Made by a program: the position numbers and the translations under genes
Shown here: piece by piece, positions 11,078 to 22,665 of the stretch
How positions within the stretch are numbered: position 1 is the first letter of the stretch
Layout: every line of letters starts with the position of its first letter
The notes under the pieces: generated by a model
What the model was told of the DNA's origin: nothing
Databases searched by the model: none
Seen by the model: only the letters and a program-made list of their open reading frames with translations
Origin: Protea cynaroides
Taxonomy: Eukaryota > Streptophyta > Magnoliopsida > Proteales > Proteaceae
Length of the DNA: 64,000 bases
Assembly (NCBI GenBank): GCA_028583415.1
Contig: CM053276.1
Location: 142,311,902-142,375,901, forward strand
Direction: 5' to 3'

Positions 11078-12281
11078 TCTGCATTTAAAGACGGTAACGG
11101 GATAGAAGGTAATAACTCTGATGTGCTGTCAGTTGAAGTTAATGGAGTTCTTGAAGCTGTTAAATCGAAATGTAAGGAGCTGCAAGGACTGGTTTTAGAC
11201 TCTGGCGACTTTGGTGTTCGAGCGCTTGATTGCCTCCTTCCCTTGTCGGGCCTTTTTGATATAGGGAGGTCTCTTCTTCCTGATGCCTTAGATGTTGCAG
11301 CAAAAGTTGTGCCCGATCTTGAAAGTAACAAGATTAGTACTGAGCACTTGGAGGAAAATCAAAATGGGATAAATCTGGAGCCCAGTTTTCTTGTTGATGA
11401 GGGTGTTGGAGCTGTTGAAGCTACGGTAATATTTGATCTCTTCATTCTAGCATATATATGGGTTCATGCTCATTGGCATTCATTCAATGTTTTGGTCTTC
11501 TTTTCAAATTTCACCATTTGACACAATGATTGTCAAACTTTTTTTTTTATTATTATTATTTTTTTTTATGGGTTTTCATGATTTGATTGTTGTATACTTT
11601 TACTTTTTCCTGTGCATGGTAGTTTCTCTATTCTTCTACTTTGTTATATTGAATACTAATATGCTAATTATAGTTTTTTTTCCTGTTAATCCCTAGTGTC
11701 ATTTCATCATTTCTGTTTTTATTTTAGTTTCAAATCAGTTTTCAAAGTCCAGATGTACTTAATTTGAGTTTTTCTTTGATTGCATCTTATTTATATTTTT
11801 GTCTTGGTCTAATAGAATTTTCTGTTGGCAGTGGGATGATGATGAGACCTCACATGAAGCATCTTCTAAGAAATCTAGCTTGCGTAGTGCAAAGAAAAGG
11901 GTTGTTACTCCTGTGAAGAAGTATGAACCGAAGAAAATTGTTAGGAGAAATGTTAAGAAATGGAGTTCCTTGGAAGAGGAAACTTTAAGAATTTGGTGTA
12001 GAAGAGTAAGTATTTTCAAGAGCAAGGGGGACCATTACTTATTTTTTATTTTTATGTGCTTCAGTGTTTTTAATCCTTTTATTTCTGGTTTCCTGTTTAG
12101 GTATGGTATAGGGAATTGGACAGTAATCCTAAGCAACAACCGAGAAGTATTTGAGAGGAGAACTGCGGTAATTTTCTTGTTGTACTTCCATTTTCAAGGA
12201 TCACAATTCTTATTTGACATTTACGTCATGCAGGTTGATTTGAAGGACAAGTGGCGGAATATGGTAAAAAAATATTGTTGA
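11078..12281 (+). pseudogene. TRF-like Myb (telobox) protein, C-terminal exons, frameshifted
   Basis: Plant TRF-like Myb proteins bind telomere-type repeats through a C-terminal SANT/Myb domain. Exon A (about 11078-11423) encodes an acidic region that includes GRSLLPDALDVAAKVV. Exon B (11832-12006) encodes WDDDETSHEASSKK, VTPVKKYEPKKIVRR and KKWSSLEEETLR, helix 1 of Myb. Exon C (12102-12166) encodes YGIGNWTVILSNNREVFERR. Exon D (12232-12281) encodes VDLKDKWRNMVKKYC then TGA; VDLKDKWRN is the telobox signature. Splice sites exist, but one extra T near 11990 (ATTTGG) puts the end of exon B out of phase with exon C. No N-terminal exons were found, so this is probably a truncated pseudogene. Confidence 0.65.
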
Positions 12282-12289
12282 TCTTTTTG

Positions 12290-13260
12290 GTATCTTCTGA
12301 AAGAGGTACTGCCCATTGCTCTCCTACCCTCTTTTTGGTTTTTCTATTTTCTGTTTTTTGTAGTTTCATGGATGCTTATGGAGAGATATTCACATCACCT
12401 ATCATTCACGATTGGAGATAATTGCATGTTTTTTTATGATATATTATGCTTTAAATTTATATTTTGCATGTTTCTTTAGCATTTCCATGCATGTCTTAGT
12501 GTATGTTGCATATCATCAATACGATACGATATGATACAATATGATCTCTCTTAAGCTCACCCTCCGATATGATACCCAATAACGATACTTAAAAATTTGT
12601 TCCCTTTGGAGGATCTTATTATCTTGGCATTTTGACAGCAGCCAACATAAAAATAACAATCTAGTAAGTTGTTAAAAGCCTCTGCTTTCTCTGTTATAAT
12701 TATTTATAAAAATCCTGTTTAGGTTGGAAATCAAGACAAAATGCTAAAGAATGCCCATGAATTCTTTTTATTTTTTCTGGAGGAACACGTTAATTCTTAT
12801 GAGGTTCAGAAGGACAATTAAAAGAGAGCTTCAGAGAACAGACTTCGATCTATGATTTAGGTTGAGGTTTTCGGGAACAGAATTTAGGTTGTAGAGTTAC
12901 TGTAGGTTCTTTTTGTTTTCTTTAAAGGCTTTCAGAATGTATAGATTCGGACATGAATTACTTCTACAAGCAAAAAAAATTTAAACTAAAAAAGAAGAAG
13001 AAAAAGCCCTTGCCAATACAGTGCAGCAATTGAGTCACCTAGGGTTGTACTTGCCGATACTAATATTGCAAGGCAAAATTCATGGAAGATAGAACCGATC
13101 CCAGACCGTTTTCGATCCAAATCTGGATCGGCTGGGGCCTATTCCTTGCACGATTCTGTGCACTTGAATGCTGCTCTGTAGAGATGGTCTGCAACTTCGA
13201 TTATTTGAATTTAAGATCACAGCTAAAGCAGATATATTTAATTCTACATTTGTTTCAACC
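12290..13260. other. Intergenic, with relic of a GATACGATA repeat
   Basis: At about 12510-12592 there is a run of GATAC/GATAT motifs ending CGATACTTAAAA, the same terminal motif as the MITE at 45148-45764, but without a matching end. The rest is AT-rich with no gene. Confidence 0.35.
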
Positions 13261-14313
13261 ATTTAAGTTTGCAAAAATGTTGCTCCAAAGAAGCTTGAGG
13301 GCTGCTGTAGCAAACAACCGACTACAACCTTGGCTCACCTCTCTAACCAAACACTTTCTCTTTACTCACAACTCTCTTTTACAATGTAAGATTGTTTCCA
13401 CTCAATTAAAAATTCTCTAGAAAGGTAAATACTCAAGTTACAACTCAAGAGAATAAACCTCTAAAAGGTAGATAATCAAACTGAAGCACAAATATGATTC
13501 TCAGAGTAGAGACTTTCAAATATGTTCAATTAAGTTGCAAAATGTCCTTAGAAACATCCCCCAAGTCTCCCATTTATAGGGGAATTGCCAACACTATAAA
13601 AATGACCGTTAGAGTTGCTGACAGCTTTTTTCTGAGCAAAGCAGGCCGATCTCTCGTAGAGGCTGGTCGTTGCCCCCTCAATTTGACTGTTAAAAATTAG
13701 CCATTGGGGTGTTTCTTCAGTGCCCATTGGTCTGCTTGGGTAGGCCGGTCATCCGCCCCTATTTCTGGGCTTCTCAGGAAAACCCAAATGATTTACTGCC
13801 TTATCGTTCACCCTGTTTTTGGGTTGAGGGACAGTTCTCAATAAAAATTGGTCATAACTTTTTTTATCCGAACTCAGGTTGTTCTAATTCTTGATGTGTT
13901 TTAAAGATAACCTAGAGGCTACAACTTTGTCATTTTGATCTTTGACCATTAATGACCGGAATGTCTAATAAAATACCCATTAAGTTACTGTAAATACAAA
14001 ACCAGAATTCTGACAGCATGGACCAACTCTTGGGAAGTCCCGGATGATATCATGATTGTCTGTCACTCAATTCATTCGGCTTATCTCAGGTTCGTTTCAG
14101 TAAGCTTCATCCGCCTTGGCCGGTCGACTGATCTGGTCATTTGCCTTGACCTCAACCTCTTTTCTGGGTGACTTGTTTTTAGCCTCGTGGGCAGTTTGGC
14201 CTTAGGCACTTGGACAACTCATTGACGTGACCGTCATGCCAGGTCATATATGTCAATGCAGGTCCATTTAGCTTACCAAATAGCTAAGTTGATGTTTTGA
14301 TGATACATCAACC
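13260..14313 (-). mobile_element. LTR-like repeat, copia-like, minus orientation
   Basis: Its complement shares GGGGCGGATGACCGGCCTA and GACCAGCCTCT blocks with 48440-49140, in opposite orientation. On the minus strand it would start TGATGTATCATCAAAACATC, a common copia LTR start. The inner edge and target duplication were not found, so the ends are approximate. Confidence 0.5.
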
Positions 14314-15951
14314 TTTAGCCATATTTGTAGTCTAGTTGTAAGACCCACACCCAAAATGCCAAACTAATTTGGGTTTTGTCCGACGACAGATCTTACCACT
14401 ACATACGCCATGAACTTTGAGCCAGTACAGTCCAGTGGGATTTTCCCAACTTCTACACTGCGTGTATACATTACCATAGATTGTAAGGCTTATTTATAAC
14501 TTGTTTATGATCTACACTTGAAGGTCTTGAAGTTCATGAAAAGAGGGAGAACCAACATGGAGAATGCATGAACTGAAGCTGTAATTTAGGCCTACTGGAT
14601 GCAGCTATCGGACGCAAGCCTGCAGTCGGCAACATCAGCCGGCAAGCCATCCAAGCAATAATATGCTCCCTCCTACTACCCACTTGTGTCTTGTGTGGAT
14701 TTCGTGTACCTTATTACTTAGCCTAGTGAGCTAGCACTTATAACTAGTAAACTTGTGCCTAATAACAGGAGTTGGCTCATTTGCCAAGTGGTTTAATTGG
14801 GTTATTTAAGTGTGGGCCTAGTGGAGGTTTCATGATCAAATCCCTATAGATATAAAGGGAGACTTTTAATTATCTTTTTGGTGTTTTTAGCTTAGAAAAG
14901 AAATAGGAAGGAAATCTGAAAGATTTGGAAAGGGGAATATGAGGAGAGTTAGGAATTTCTCTCCAATTCGGAGGAGCTTGCCACGTGCCTAGTGGATAGA
15001 AAGAATGAAGGAGATTAGATGGGAGTTTGAGACCACACCATACAGAACCCATTGGAAACCTCAGATTCCAAAACCTTGCTTTTAGGTCTCCATGGGCCCA
15101 CCCAAATGATAGAAACTCAAAAATTGAGGTTAAAAGAAATTTTGTAATTTCAGAAACAGTTTTAGACCCCTAAGAGTAGTAAGTAAACAAATCTGGAGCA
15201 TAATGGTAAATATATTGCAAGGGGAGGGACGAATCTGGAATTTCAGAGAAGGAGGGACTTTTGTAAGTTTAATCCCCATTAGTAATGTGAAATTAAAATA
15301 AAAAAAAACAAATAAATTAATAGCAGGGCTTAATCATTACCAGAATGTTTGAGCTTAATTGTAAATAGTCTTACGATAAACAGTGAATTGAGAAGACAGA
15401 TCTGGTTTCAGATAAGGAGATCTCTCTTAATAAGAATCCATTCACGGTGAGATATTAGGGTAATATTTTCAACTCTTAGACTTCTACGTTCGATTCAACA
15501 AACACCTGACCCAGCAGTCTGAATCGATTAAAAGAATTTCTAAGACATGGTCTGGCGGAAGAACTATAACCAGCTCTGAGAATGAAGAGTATTGAGGAAA
15601 CAAACTGAGGATGTTATCTTGCCCATGGAAGAGTGACTTACACTCAAAATATCAGGCCTAATGGATCGATTATGGGGGAGATCAACTTGGGGAGGCATCG
15701 CTGTGAGATTTAGAAATATAAGCATGCACAGGTTTTCTTGATGTGGTTCCACATGCCCGAAAACCTTTTTTTAAGAATAGGACGTTTCATAAGGCTTAAA
15801 CAGTAAAAAAACTTTGCTGAAAAAACAATGAACAGAAACAACTTGCATGAACAGTACATGATACTATATACAATCAGAATAAAATTTGTTGTTTTGTTCT
15901 TTCTCCTAGTAAGTCATTGTTTTATTCTCTCTCCTAGTACTGTAAAACAGT
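14314..15951. other. Intergenic, possible LTR start at 14338
   Basis: TGTAAGACCCACACCC at 14338 resembles a gypsy LTR start, and a TATAAAGGG box lies near 14850. No matching end or target duplication is seen. No gene is seen. Confidence 0.3.
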
Positions 15952-16484
15952 GATAACTCAAGCTTCAAAAATGGCTACCACATATGTGGTCTTCTCCTCT
16001 TCTCTGATTGTGGCGCTGCTCTGCCTTCTTCTTTGTCTTCTCCTCGGCAAAGCAATGGTTGCTGCTACTGCAGGGGGATAGCTGATGCTTTCAGGTGATG
16101 GCGGGTAGTTACTGCTGCCGATAATTCTGCCCTCCCCATACCCTGCATTAGCAGGAGCCTTGTGCACTGGACTCCCTTTTTTTAATATATGGAAAGTTTT
16201 TCTGCTCTACTGATCAGAGGTGTCATGATAACTCAAGCTTCAAAAGTGGCTACCACAGAAGAAGTCTTCCTCCTCTTCTCCGATTGTGGCATTGTGGTCT
16301 CTGCTCCTCTGCCTTCTCCTTCGTCTTCTCCTCGGCAAAGCAATGGTTGCTGCTACTGCAGGGGGATAGCTGATGCTTTCGAGCAATGGTGGGTAGCTAC
16401 TGTTGCCGATAATTCTGCTTCTCTTCCTAAATATATTTCAATATATATGGAAAGTTTTTCTACTCTACTGATCAAAGGTGGTCA
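15952..16484. repeat. Tandem duplication, unit about 275 bp
   Basis: Copy 1 (15952-16226) and copy 2 (16227-16484) share GATAACTCAAGCTTCAAAA, CTCGGCAAAGCAATGGTTGC and ATATGGAAAGTTTTTCTRCT. Copy 1 alone carries the SINE-like tail at 16126-16183. An open frame covers copy 2 but matches nothing I know. Confidence 0.85.
16126..16183 (+). mobile_element. 3' tail of an Au-type SINE
   Basis: CTGCCCTCCCC, CCCTGCATTAGCAGGAGCC and TTGTGCACTGG followed by a T-run match the 3' end of plant Au SINEs; compare the fuller copy at 33155-33313. It is present only in the first tandem copy. Confidence 0.65.
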
Positions 16485-18530
16485 GCAGATATCAACGTCA
16501 ACTACCCCACTGAAATGTGTATTGAATGACATTCCTACGTGGATTTCTCTGCAGACCAGAACCCCTTCCATAAATAATTTTATCATTTACCCTCACGTAG
16601 TTCCATGCACCCTTTCATAGATCTCGATTTCTTTTTTTTGCCAGGTGGGCAGATTCTATACTTCCAAGTAAAATATAACTGCAGCTATACTTCCTTAAAT
16701 AGCATAGCAACCCACCCTCCCCTCCCCTCCCCTCCCTTTTTGGGCTGGAGGGGGTTTGTAATTTCCTATTGATTGTTGCTTAATATTCAATATGAGTGAA
16801 TGATGAGCTATCTAAGTATAAAATTAGAAGGGCCATGCCATCAGACCAAAATTATAATTTAAAGGGAAAATTACACGTACTACCCTATAGTTTGGACTAA
16901 TATCACCTATTATCCACTAGTTTCTGACAATATCACAAACCACCCTAAATATCCAAAACGTGTAACACAGAGGCCCAGTCCATTAATAGATGTCCGTTAG
17001 ATGATGATGTCAGCTAACATTAAAAAATTTAGGGACGATATTGCTCTTAATGTAATTTTGAAGGCCTATTTTACCCTTCTCTCTATTACCCTACCCATTT
17101 CCCCCAAATCCCCCAACCCAAATCAAAACAATAAAAACCTGTGTTTTTTTACCTCGACTGAAGGGAAAGAGTTGCAGTGTGATCCTCTGTAGCGCACCTC
17201 GCCGACGATGAGCTCCAACCCCGTTGTCGACCTGCAGATTTTGCGGCAACGACTTGCAGATTTTGCGGCGACCACTTGCAGACTTTGCGGTGATGATGAG
17301 GTTCGTGTTGCTCCCCGTGACCCTACGTTCTTCATCCTTCTTCCTTCAACCTTCATCTTATTTCTTTGTAAGGTAATAGTTTCAAAATCTGCTTCTTCAA
17401 CCTTCATCCTTCTTCCTTCTCATCTCTTGACTGTAACTTTTGTTTTACATCTAAGTCGGAAACCATATATATCTGAATAACATCAGATGTTTTTTTTTTG
17501 GTTTTTTTTTTTTTTTTTTTTTTTCTCAAGATTTTTCATTTTATAGAGATTACCATTCCAGGAGAAGGGGTATTGTACTAGGTTATCCATGTGTGAGGCT
17601 GAGAACCATTGGGTATGATTTATACATAAATTCTAGGTATTCCAATATTGATCTGAAGTTGTTATTTAGAAGGTTTTATGGTGCAAAATGTGCATTAACT
17701 GGGTAATATTACAAAAGTAATCCCTATTTCTAATGTTTGGAATAGTAGCTTTGAGTGCATGTGGGCTAGAGGCCTGGAAGTTGGAAGCCCTTTCAGGCTT
17801 TTTTTATTTTTTTATTGGGACTGTGCTTAATTTGATGTAAAACCTGGTTTCAGGCTGATTCTGCCTGGACTGGAATGGGAATCAGCTGACATCAATCTCG
17901 CGGTTGATATTGCTTGAACCTTGATTGAAACCCATAAAAATGTTTTTGGACTATACAGTGGAAGGTGTAGTGAACATATAAACCAACTCTCCAATCAATT
18001 ATTAGGACTTTTCCTTAGAAAGTCTCGCACTAGATGTCCAATGGAGGGAACTTTAGGTTTTGATAGATTTTGAAAATTATTTTCTACAGCTGCCTGCTTG
18101 ATCATGCTTTTTAGTTTTGCTCTGTTCCTAGTTTTAAGCAGTGAATATTTATGCTCCAGATGTTTTCAACTGATCATTAAGAGTGTATTTGTGTTAGAAC
18201 AAAGTTCAGTTGCATATTCTCTTTCATTCAATATATGCTTGTATTTTGTAAATTTCTTGGCAGCTTTTAGTGCATCTTTTGGCATTTTTTTGCATTGATG
18301 TTTGATGCATTTGGAGAAGTAAGAGGCATCTATGTTGAGGCTGGTGGTTCATGTCATTGTTTTCTACTTGAAGTCTAGAGAGCTCTGGCGTAAGAACAAC
18401 TAGGGAACTATCCAAAGATAATTCTACTACTATCAGAACATGCTTCTGCAACTTTTTTTTATCTAATTTTGATATTTAATCTGCTCCATTCCTTAGTAAT
18501 TTATCCCAACAAATCTGCTTGAACTGTCTG
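16485..18530. other. Intergenic with short coding-like stretches
   Basis: A CCCTCCCC tract lies at 16712-16735. At 17229-17294 a 22 bp unit TTGCAGATTTTGCGGCRAC occurs three times. A poly-T tract lies at 17490-17524. An open frame beginning MSSNPVVDLQILRQRL at 17208 covers the 22 bp repeat and matches no family I recognise. Confidence 0.35.
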
Positions 18531-18667
18531 CAGAAATAACATTGCTCACTTCCATAAGATGTTATTGTCCAGCAGAAGGCTTACTTTGCAGAAATTGACG
18601 GCTTACTTTGCAGAAATTGATGCACTTGAACTGCCAGGGGAGTTTGTATCAGATAATGACAAGTAGC
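18531..18667 (+). pseudogene. Possible last exon of an unidentified gene
   Basis: A frame ending at TAG (18667) reads LQKLTAYFAEIDALELPGEF then VSDNDK. It has the look of an acidic, conserved C-terminal tail. A 22 bp direct repeat (CTTACTTTGCAGAAATTGA twice) lies inside it. No family is assigned with confidence. Confidence 0.3.
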
Positions 18668-18998
18668 AAATTCACGTGAATCAAATTTTCTATATGATTC
18701 CAATGTAGTTTTAGAACTCCCTGTTAACCCAGTGTATTTTTCACCAATGTAAATAATACATAACTGTAACTAATGGATCCATAGTAGTTCTCAAGTTAAG
18801 GAATACATAATTTCAAATGATGAGAATGTAGAGCAATACTAGTTGATATAGCTATGAAATTAGAATTAATGAAAAGCTAAAAATCTCTATCAAACTATAA
18901 ATGTGATTGAATTAAATGGCATATTGCTCCTGCCATGCTCGGATCAGAAACAAATTCTTGAACTCTCAGGTTGATGTCTTTCAAAGTAAAACTCTAAG

Positions 18999-19304
18999 GC
19001 TCTCTTTGGTTTGTATTATATAATGTATTATGAGTTATTTGTGACAAATCAATTATGATAATAGATTATCAGTAATAAATAATGACCGTTTGGTACCACT
19101 AAACATAATATATTATATAATGAGAAATATAAACAATCACCTAATAGATTATTCTAATAATGATAAACAGTTACTCATCTATTTGAAAATAATGAATTAT
19201 ATTGATTTATTTTAATTATAAATAGACATTATAAATCATACCAAACAATCATAAATTTTATAATATATTATATAATACATTATATAATACAAACCAAAGA
19301 GAGT
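18999..19304. mobile_element. MITE, 306 bp, copy 1 of a twin pair
   Basis: The ends are GCTCTCTTTGGTTTGTATTA and the complement-type AATACAAACCAAAGAGAGT. The flanking direct repeat CTAAG occurs at 18994-18998 and 19305-19309. The long TIRs run on through TATAATGTATTAT. It is non-coding. Confidence 0.88.
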
Positions 19305-19438
19305 CTAAGCTGTGAGACCGATTGAATAGGAAAGTAGACTAGACTTGAAAACAGTCAAATTGATATATTATGGGTTCTCTTGATGAGTACAGCTCTGACA
19401 ATAGCGTTCGCAAGTTGCAGAAGGCTTCTTCCACTTGG

Positions 19439-19721
19439 GTTCTCTTTGGTTTGTATTATATAATGTATTATGAGTTATTTGTGACAAATCAATTATGATA
19501 ATAAATTATGAGTAATAAATAATGACCGTTTGGTATCACTAAACATAATACATTATATAATGAGAAATAGGTTATAATGATAAACAACTAATAACTTATT
19601 TGTAGATTATGCATTATATCTATTTATTTTAATTATAAATAGACATTATAAATCATGCCAAACAATCATAAATTTCATAATGTATTACATAATACATTAT
19701 ATAATACAAACCAAAGAGAGT
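19439..19721. mobile_element. MITE, 283 bp, copy 2 of a twin pair
   Basis: It has the same ends and interior as 18999-19304, including AATAATGACCGTTTGGTA. The flanking direct repeat CTTGG occurs at 19434-19438 and 19722-19726. It sits 134 bp from copy 1 in the same orientation, with its own target duplication, so it is a separate insertion rather than a tandem copy. Confidence 0.88.
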
Positions 19722-19726
19722 CTTGG

Positions 19727-20550
19727 TTATTTGATTTAGGGACATGTGGGGGAGATATATCTATGAATGAGTATTCTAGAGCCTATTAGAAACGTTTTGC
19801 CTTTGCATCAAACCTCGTCGAATTCCATTAATATTGAGGGAATATGAATGTTTTAGTGTTCAATAACTGAAAAATAGGGACCAAAGTCCATTTCAGGTAG
19901 GAATTTAATTAATCCACCTCCAGAACGCGAGAGAATGAGTTTTATAGTTCCATAAGGGAAGGGTGTCAAAACTTGGCTTGGAAAACTAACCCAGTAACTG
20001 AATTGATATTAATGGTCCAGATTTGGTCTGAGGTGAGGGGATCCGTCTAGTCCCGAGTTAGCCCAATGGGAAATCGAAACCAGACCGATAAGCTTAAAAC
20101 TGATAGTGGCCCAAACCAAACCGGTGAGACCAAACCTTTTTAAACGGATACTAAATAAAAAAAAAATTACATGAGTACACAAAATTGGTCTTCTGTTTGC
20201 AAAATTACCCATCCCACTTTTGTGTCAACATAACTACTCAAATTGAGTTTGGGTTTTGCAGAAACACCCATAACAATATCCTTACCTAACCTACCAATAG
20301 TTTACACCTGCTTCCATATAATTGACGGTAGAAACCCAAAATTTGAAAGACCGTTTTACCATTATGGGGTTTAGGCATAAAAAATAGAAATGATGATTTT
20401 AACCTTCTATGTATATCAAATATCACCATTGTTTTATCACACTCCCAAACCCTTATTTCAACCAAAAACGAATCAATCCTCTATGATTTTGGAGTTCCCC
20501 AATATCTCTAGCAAGCATCGAGCGTAAATATGCAGCAAGTACTACCTTTG
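19727..20550. other. Intergenic; half of a GGGTGTCAA-type MITE
   Basis: AAGGGTGTCAAAACTTGGC near 19961 resembles the end of the MITE at 55921-56590, but no matching right end is present. A short unit AGCATCGAGCGTRAARAT appears at 20513 and again from 20551. No gene is seen. Confidence 0.4.
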
Positions 20551-20812
20551 GCGAGCATCGAGCGTGAAGATCCGGCAGGTACCATCTTTGTCACACCTTG
20601 TTTCCGATATCTCAGAGGTGTGACTGAATCACTAGTAAACAACCCGATTCAACCCGAAGAACCAGTCCAAAGCCGGGTACATCAACACTAAACCACATAA
20701 TATCCAACATATGAAAAACCAAAATCGAGAATAATAAGAGAAGTGGAAGCATAAATAAACAAACTGGGGTTATAGTGATAAATAATATATAAAATTGTTT
20801 ACAACATCTCAT

Positions 20813-20892
<80 letters not shown>

Positions 20893-22168
20893 CAAACCAT
20901 AAAACCAATATAATACCAAATCCTAGGCTCAGCCACTAGTAGTCTCATAAAGGGAAAGTAAGCTAACTAGACACCTGTTGTGGGAATCCACCTCCGACAT
21001 CGTCCCGTTTAAATGAGCGAGACGAGAGAACTGGCGACTCTACAAAATCAGCTACTGTAGTACATGCAACATCATCTAAAAAGAAAAACGTATGTGGGGT
21101 GAGCTCACCAACATGAGCTGAGTGAGAGATAGAACAAGCAAGGAAGCAAAATGCATGATATATGGCATTTAAGTATCTAGTAATGATGCAATACGCTAAG
21201 GTAGAGAACCGTCACACCATGAAACCCAAAGATGGAGCAGGCACTCACCCGGTTACACTGTTGCACCTAGCACCTCCCAACCAAGTAGGTTCTCTCTAGG
21301 ATATGGCTGAACCAATACGATGTCTAGCTGAACCAATACGATGTCATCCTTGACCATCTCCTGGCTCCCCTCATCCACAAACCTACACCTTACCTTCGGC
21401 GAGCATCGAGCGTGAAGATCCGGCAGGTACCACCTTTGTCACACCCTGTTTTCGATATCTCAGAGGTGTGACTGAATCACTAGTAAGCAACCCGATTCAA
21501 CCCGAAGAACCAGTCCAAAGTCGGGTACATCAACACTAAACCACATAATATCCAACATATGAAAAACCAAAATCGAGAATAATAAGAGAAGTGGAAGCAT
21601 AAATAAACAAACTAAGGTTATAATGATAAATAATATATAAAATTGTTTACAACATCTCATCAAAACATATATACATATATAACGACAAACCATAAAACCA
21701 ATATAACACCAAATCCTAGGCTCATAGCCACTAGTCTTCTCATAAAGGGAAAATAAGCTAACTAGACACCTGTTGTGGGAATACTCCTCCGTTATCGTCC
21801 TGTCCAGATGAGCGAGACTAGAGACAACTGGTGACTCTACAAAATCAGCAACTATAGTACCTGCAACATCATCTAAAAAGAGAAATGTATGTGGGATGAG
21901 CTCACCAACATGAGCTGAGTGAGACATAGAACAAGCAAGGAAACAAAATGCATGATATATGGCATTCAAGGGCCTAGTAATGATGCAATACGCTAAGGTA
22001 GAGAACCGTCACACCATCAAACGCGAAGATGGAGTAGGCATTCACCCGGTTACACTGTTGTACCTAGCACCTCCCAACCAAGTAGGTTCTCTCTGGGATA
22101 TGGCTGAACCAATACGATGTCATCCTTGACCATCTCCTGACTCTCTTCATTCATGAACCTACACCAGT
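20551..22168 (-). repeat. Tandem LTR-like blocks, unit 848 bp
   Basis: Copies start at 20551 and 21399 with GCGAGCATCGAGCGTGAAGA, then TGTCACACC at 20589 and 21437, then a long shared stretch. The complement contains TGAGCTCACCCC and ends GGTGTGACA, as in chromovirus-type LTRs, so the orientation is probably minus. Copy 1 carries a 74 bp (AT)n expansion at 20817-20890 where copy 2 has only a few units. Copy 2 is cut short. Confidence 0.75.
20817..20890. repeat. (AT)n microsatellite, 74 bp
   Basis: It is an uninterrupted AT dinucleotide run. The duplicate copy at the equivalent place (about 21666-21680) is short, so expansion followed duplication. Confidence 0.98.
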
Positions 22169-22394
22169 ACCTAACCCCCTACTGGCTAGGGTTGCAGAGC
22201 ATAGGGATTTGTCACTAACCAATTCTACTCAACAGAGGAGACCCCTTGGGGAAACCAAAAGACCACCATAGGAGCACTTACAAGATTTGAAAGTCCAGAT
22301 CCCAACTCAACCTAAGGTGCACATTTCTAGGGGACAGTGTCTCGAACATTGGATACAGTTTACATTTTCCAATCACTACTTCTTTGATAGAGGC

Positions 22395-22665
22395 AACAAT
22401 TTTTCCCTTAGGATTTGCCAAGTTCTTAAATATACGATTGTTCTTCTCTCTCTAGATAAAAGCAATGGTAGTACAAAACACGACCTTTGCAATCCTGCCC
22501 GTGGGGTCCCAGAACCATTAAAAGTCTTGGAGATCCATTTAGCTTCGTCCATAACATAGGCTTCTGATTTCCTTCCAGATCCAGACCGAGTAACCACATG
22601 CAAAGAATAGATGATCTATGTTATCTAATCCAGCTTAGCACATAGGACATGCATTACAAAATGCA
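22395..22665 (-). mobile_element. L1-type LINE tail with zf-RVT domain
   Basis: The minus strand reads CPMC, then DNIDHLFFACGYSVWIWKEI and later AKVVFCTTIAFI, the zinc-binding reverse-transcriptase-associated module (CPxC ... HLFFxC) at the C terminus of plant L1 ORF2. Stops interrupt it and no RT is left. Confidence 0.7.

Noticed and set aside
10867..11331. 154-codon minus-strand frame
   Set aside because: It is antisense to the TRF-like exon, whose plus-strand frame leads to a recognisable Myb domain.
14338..15380. LTR starting TGTAAGACCC
   Set aside because: No matching CA end or target duplication could be found, so no element was called.
20612..20908. 98-codon frame with long YIYIYI run
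   Set aside because: It is produced by the (AT)n tract; no conserved protein. The same applies to 53468-53707 and 61013-61216.
21460..21969. 169-codon minus-strand frame
   Set aside because: It lies within the duplicated LTR-like block, and the partner copy is interrupted by (AT)n. No domain was recognised.
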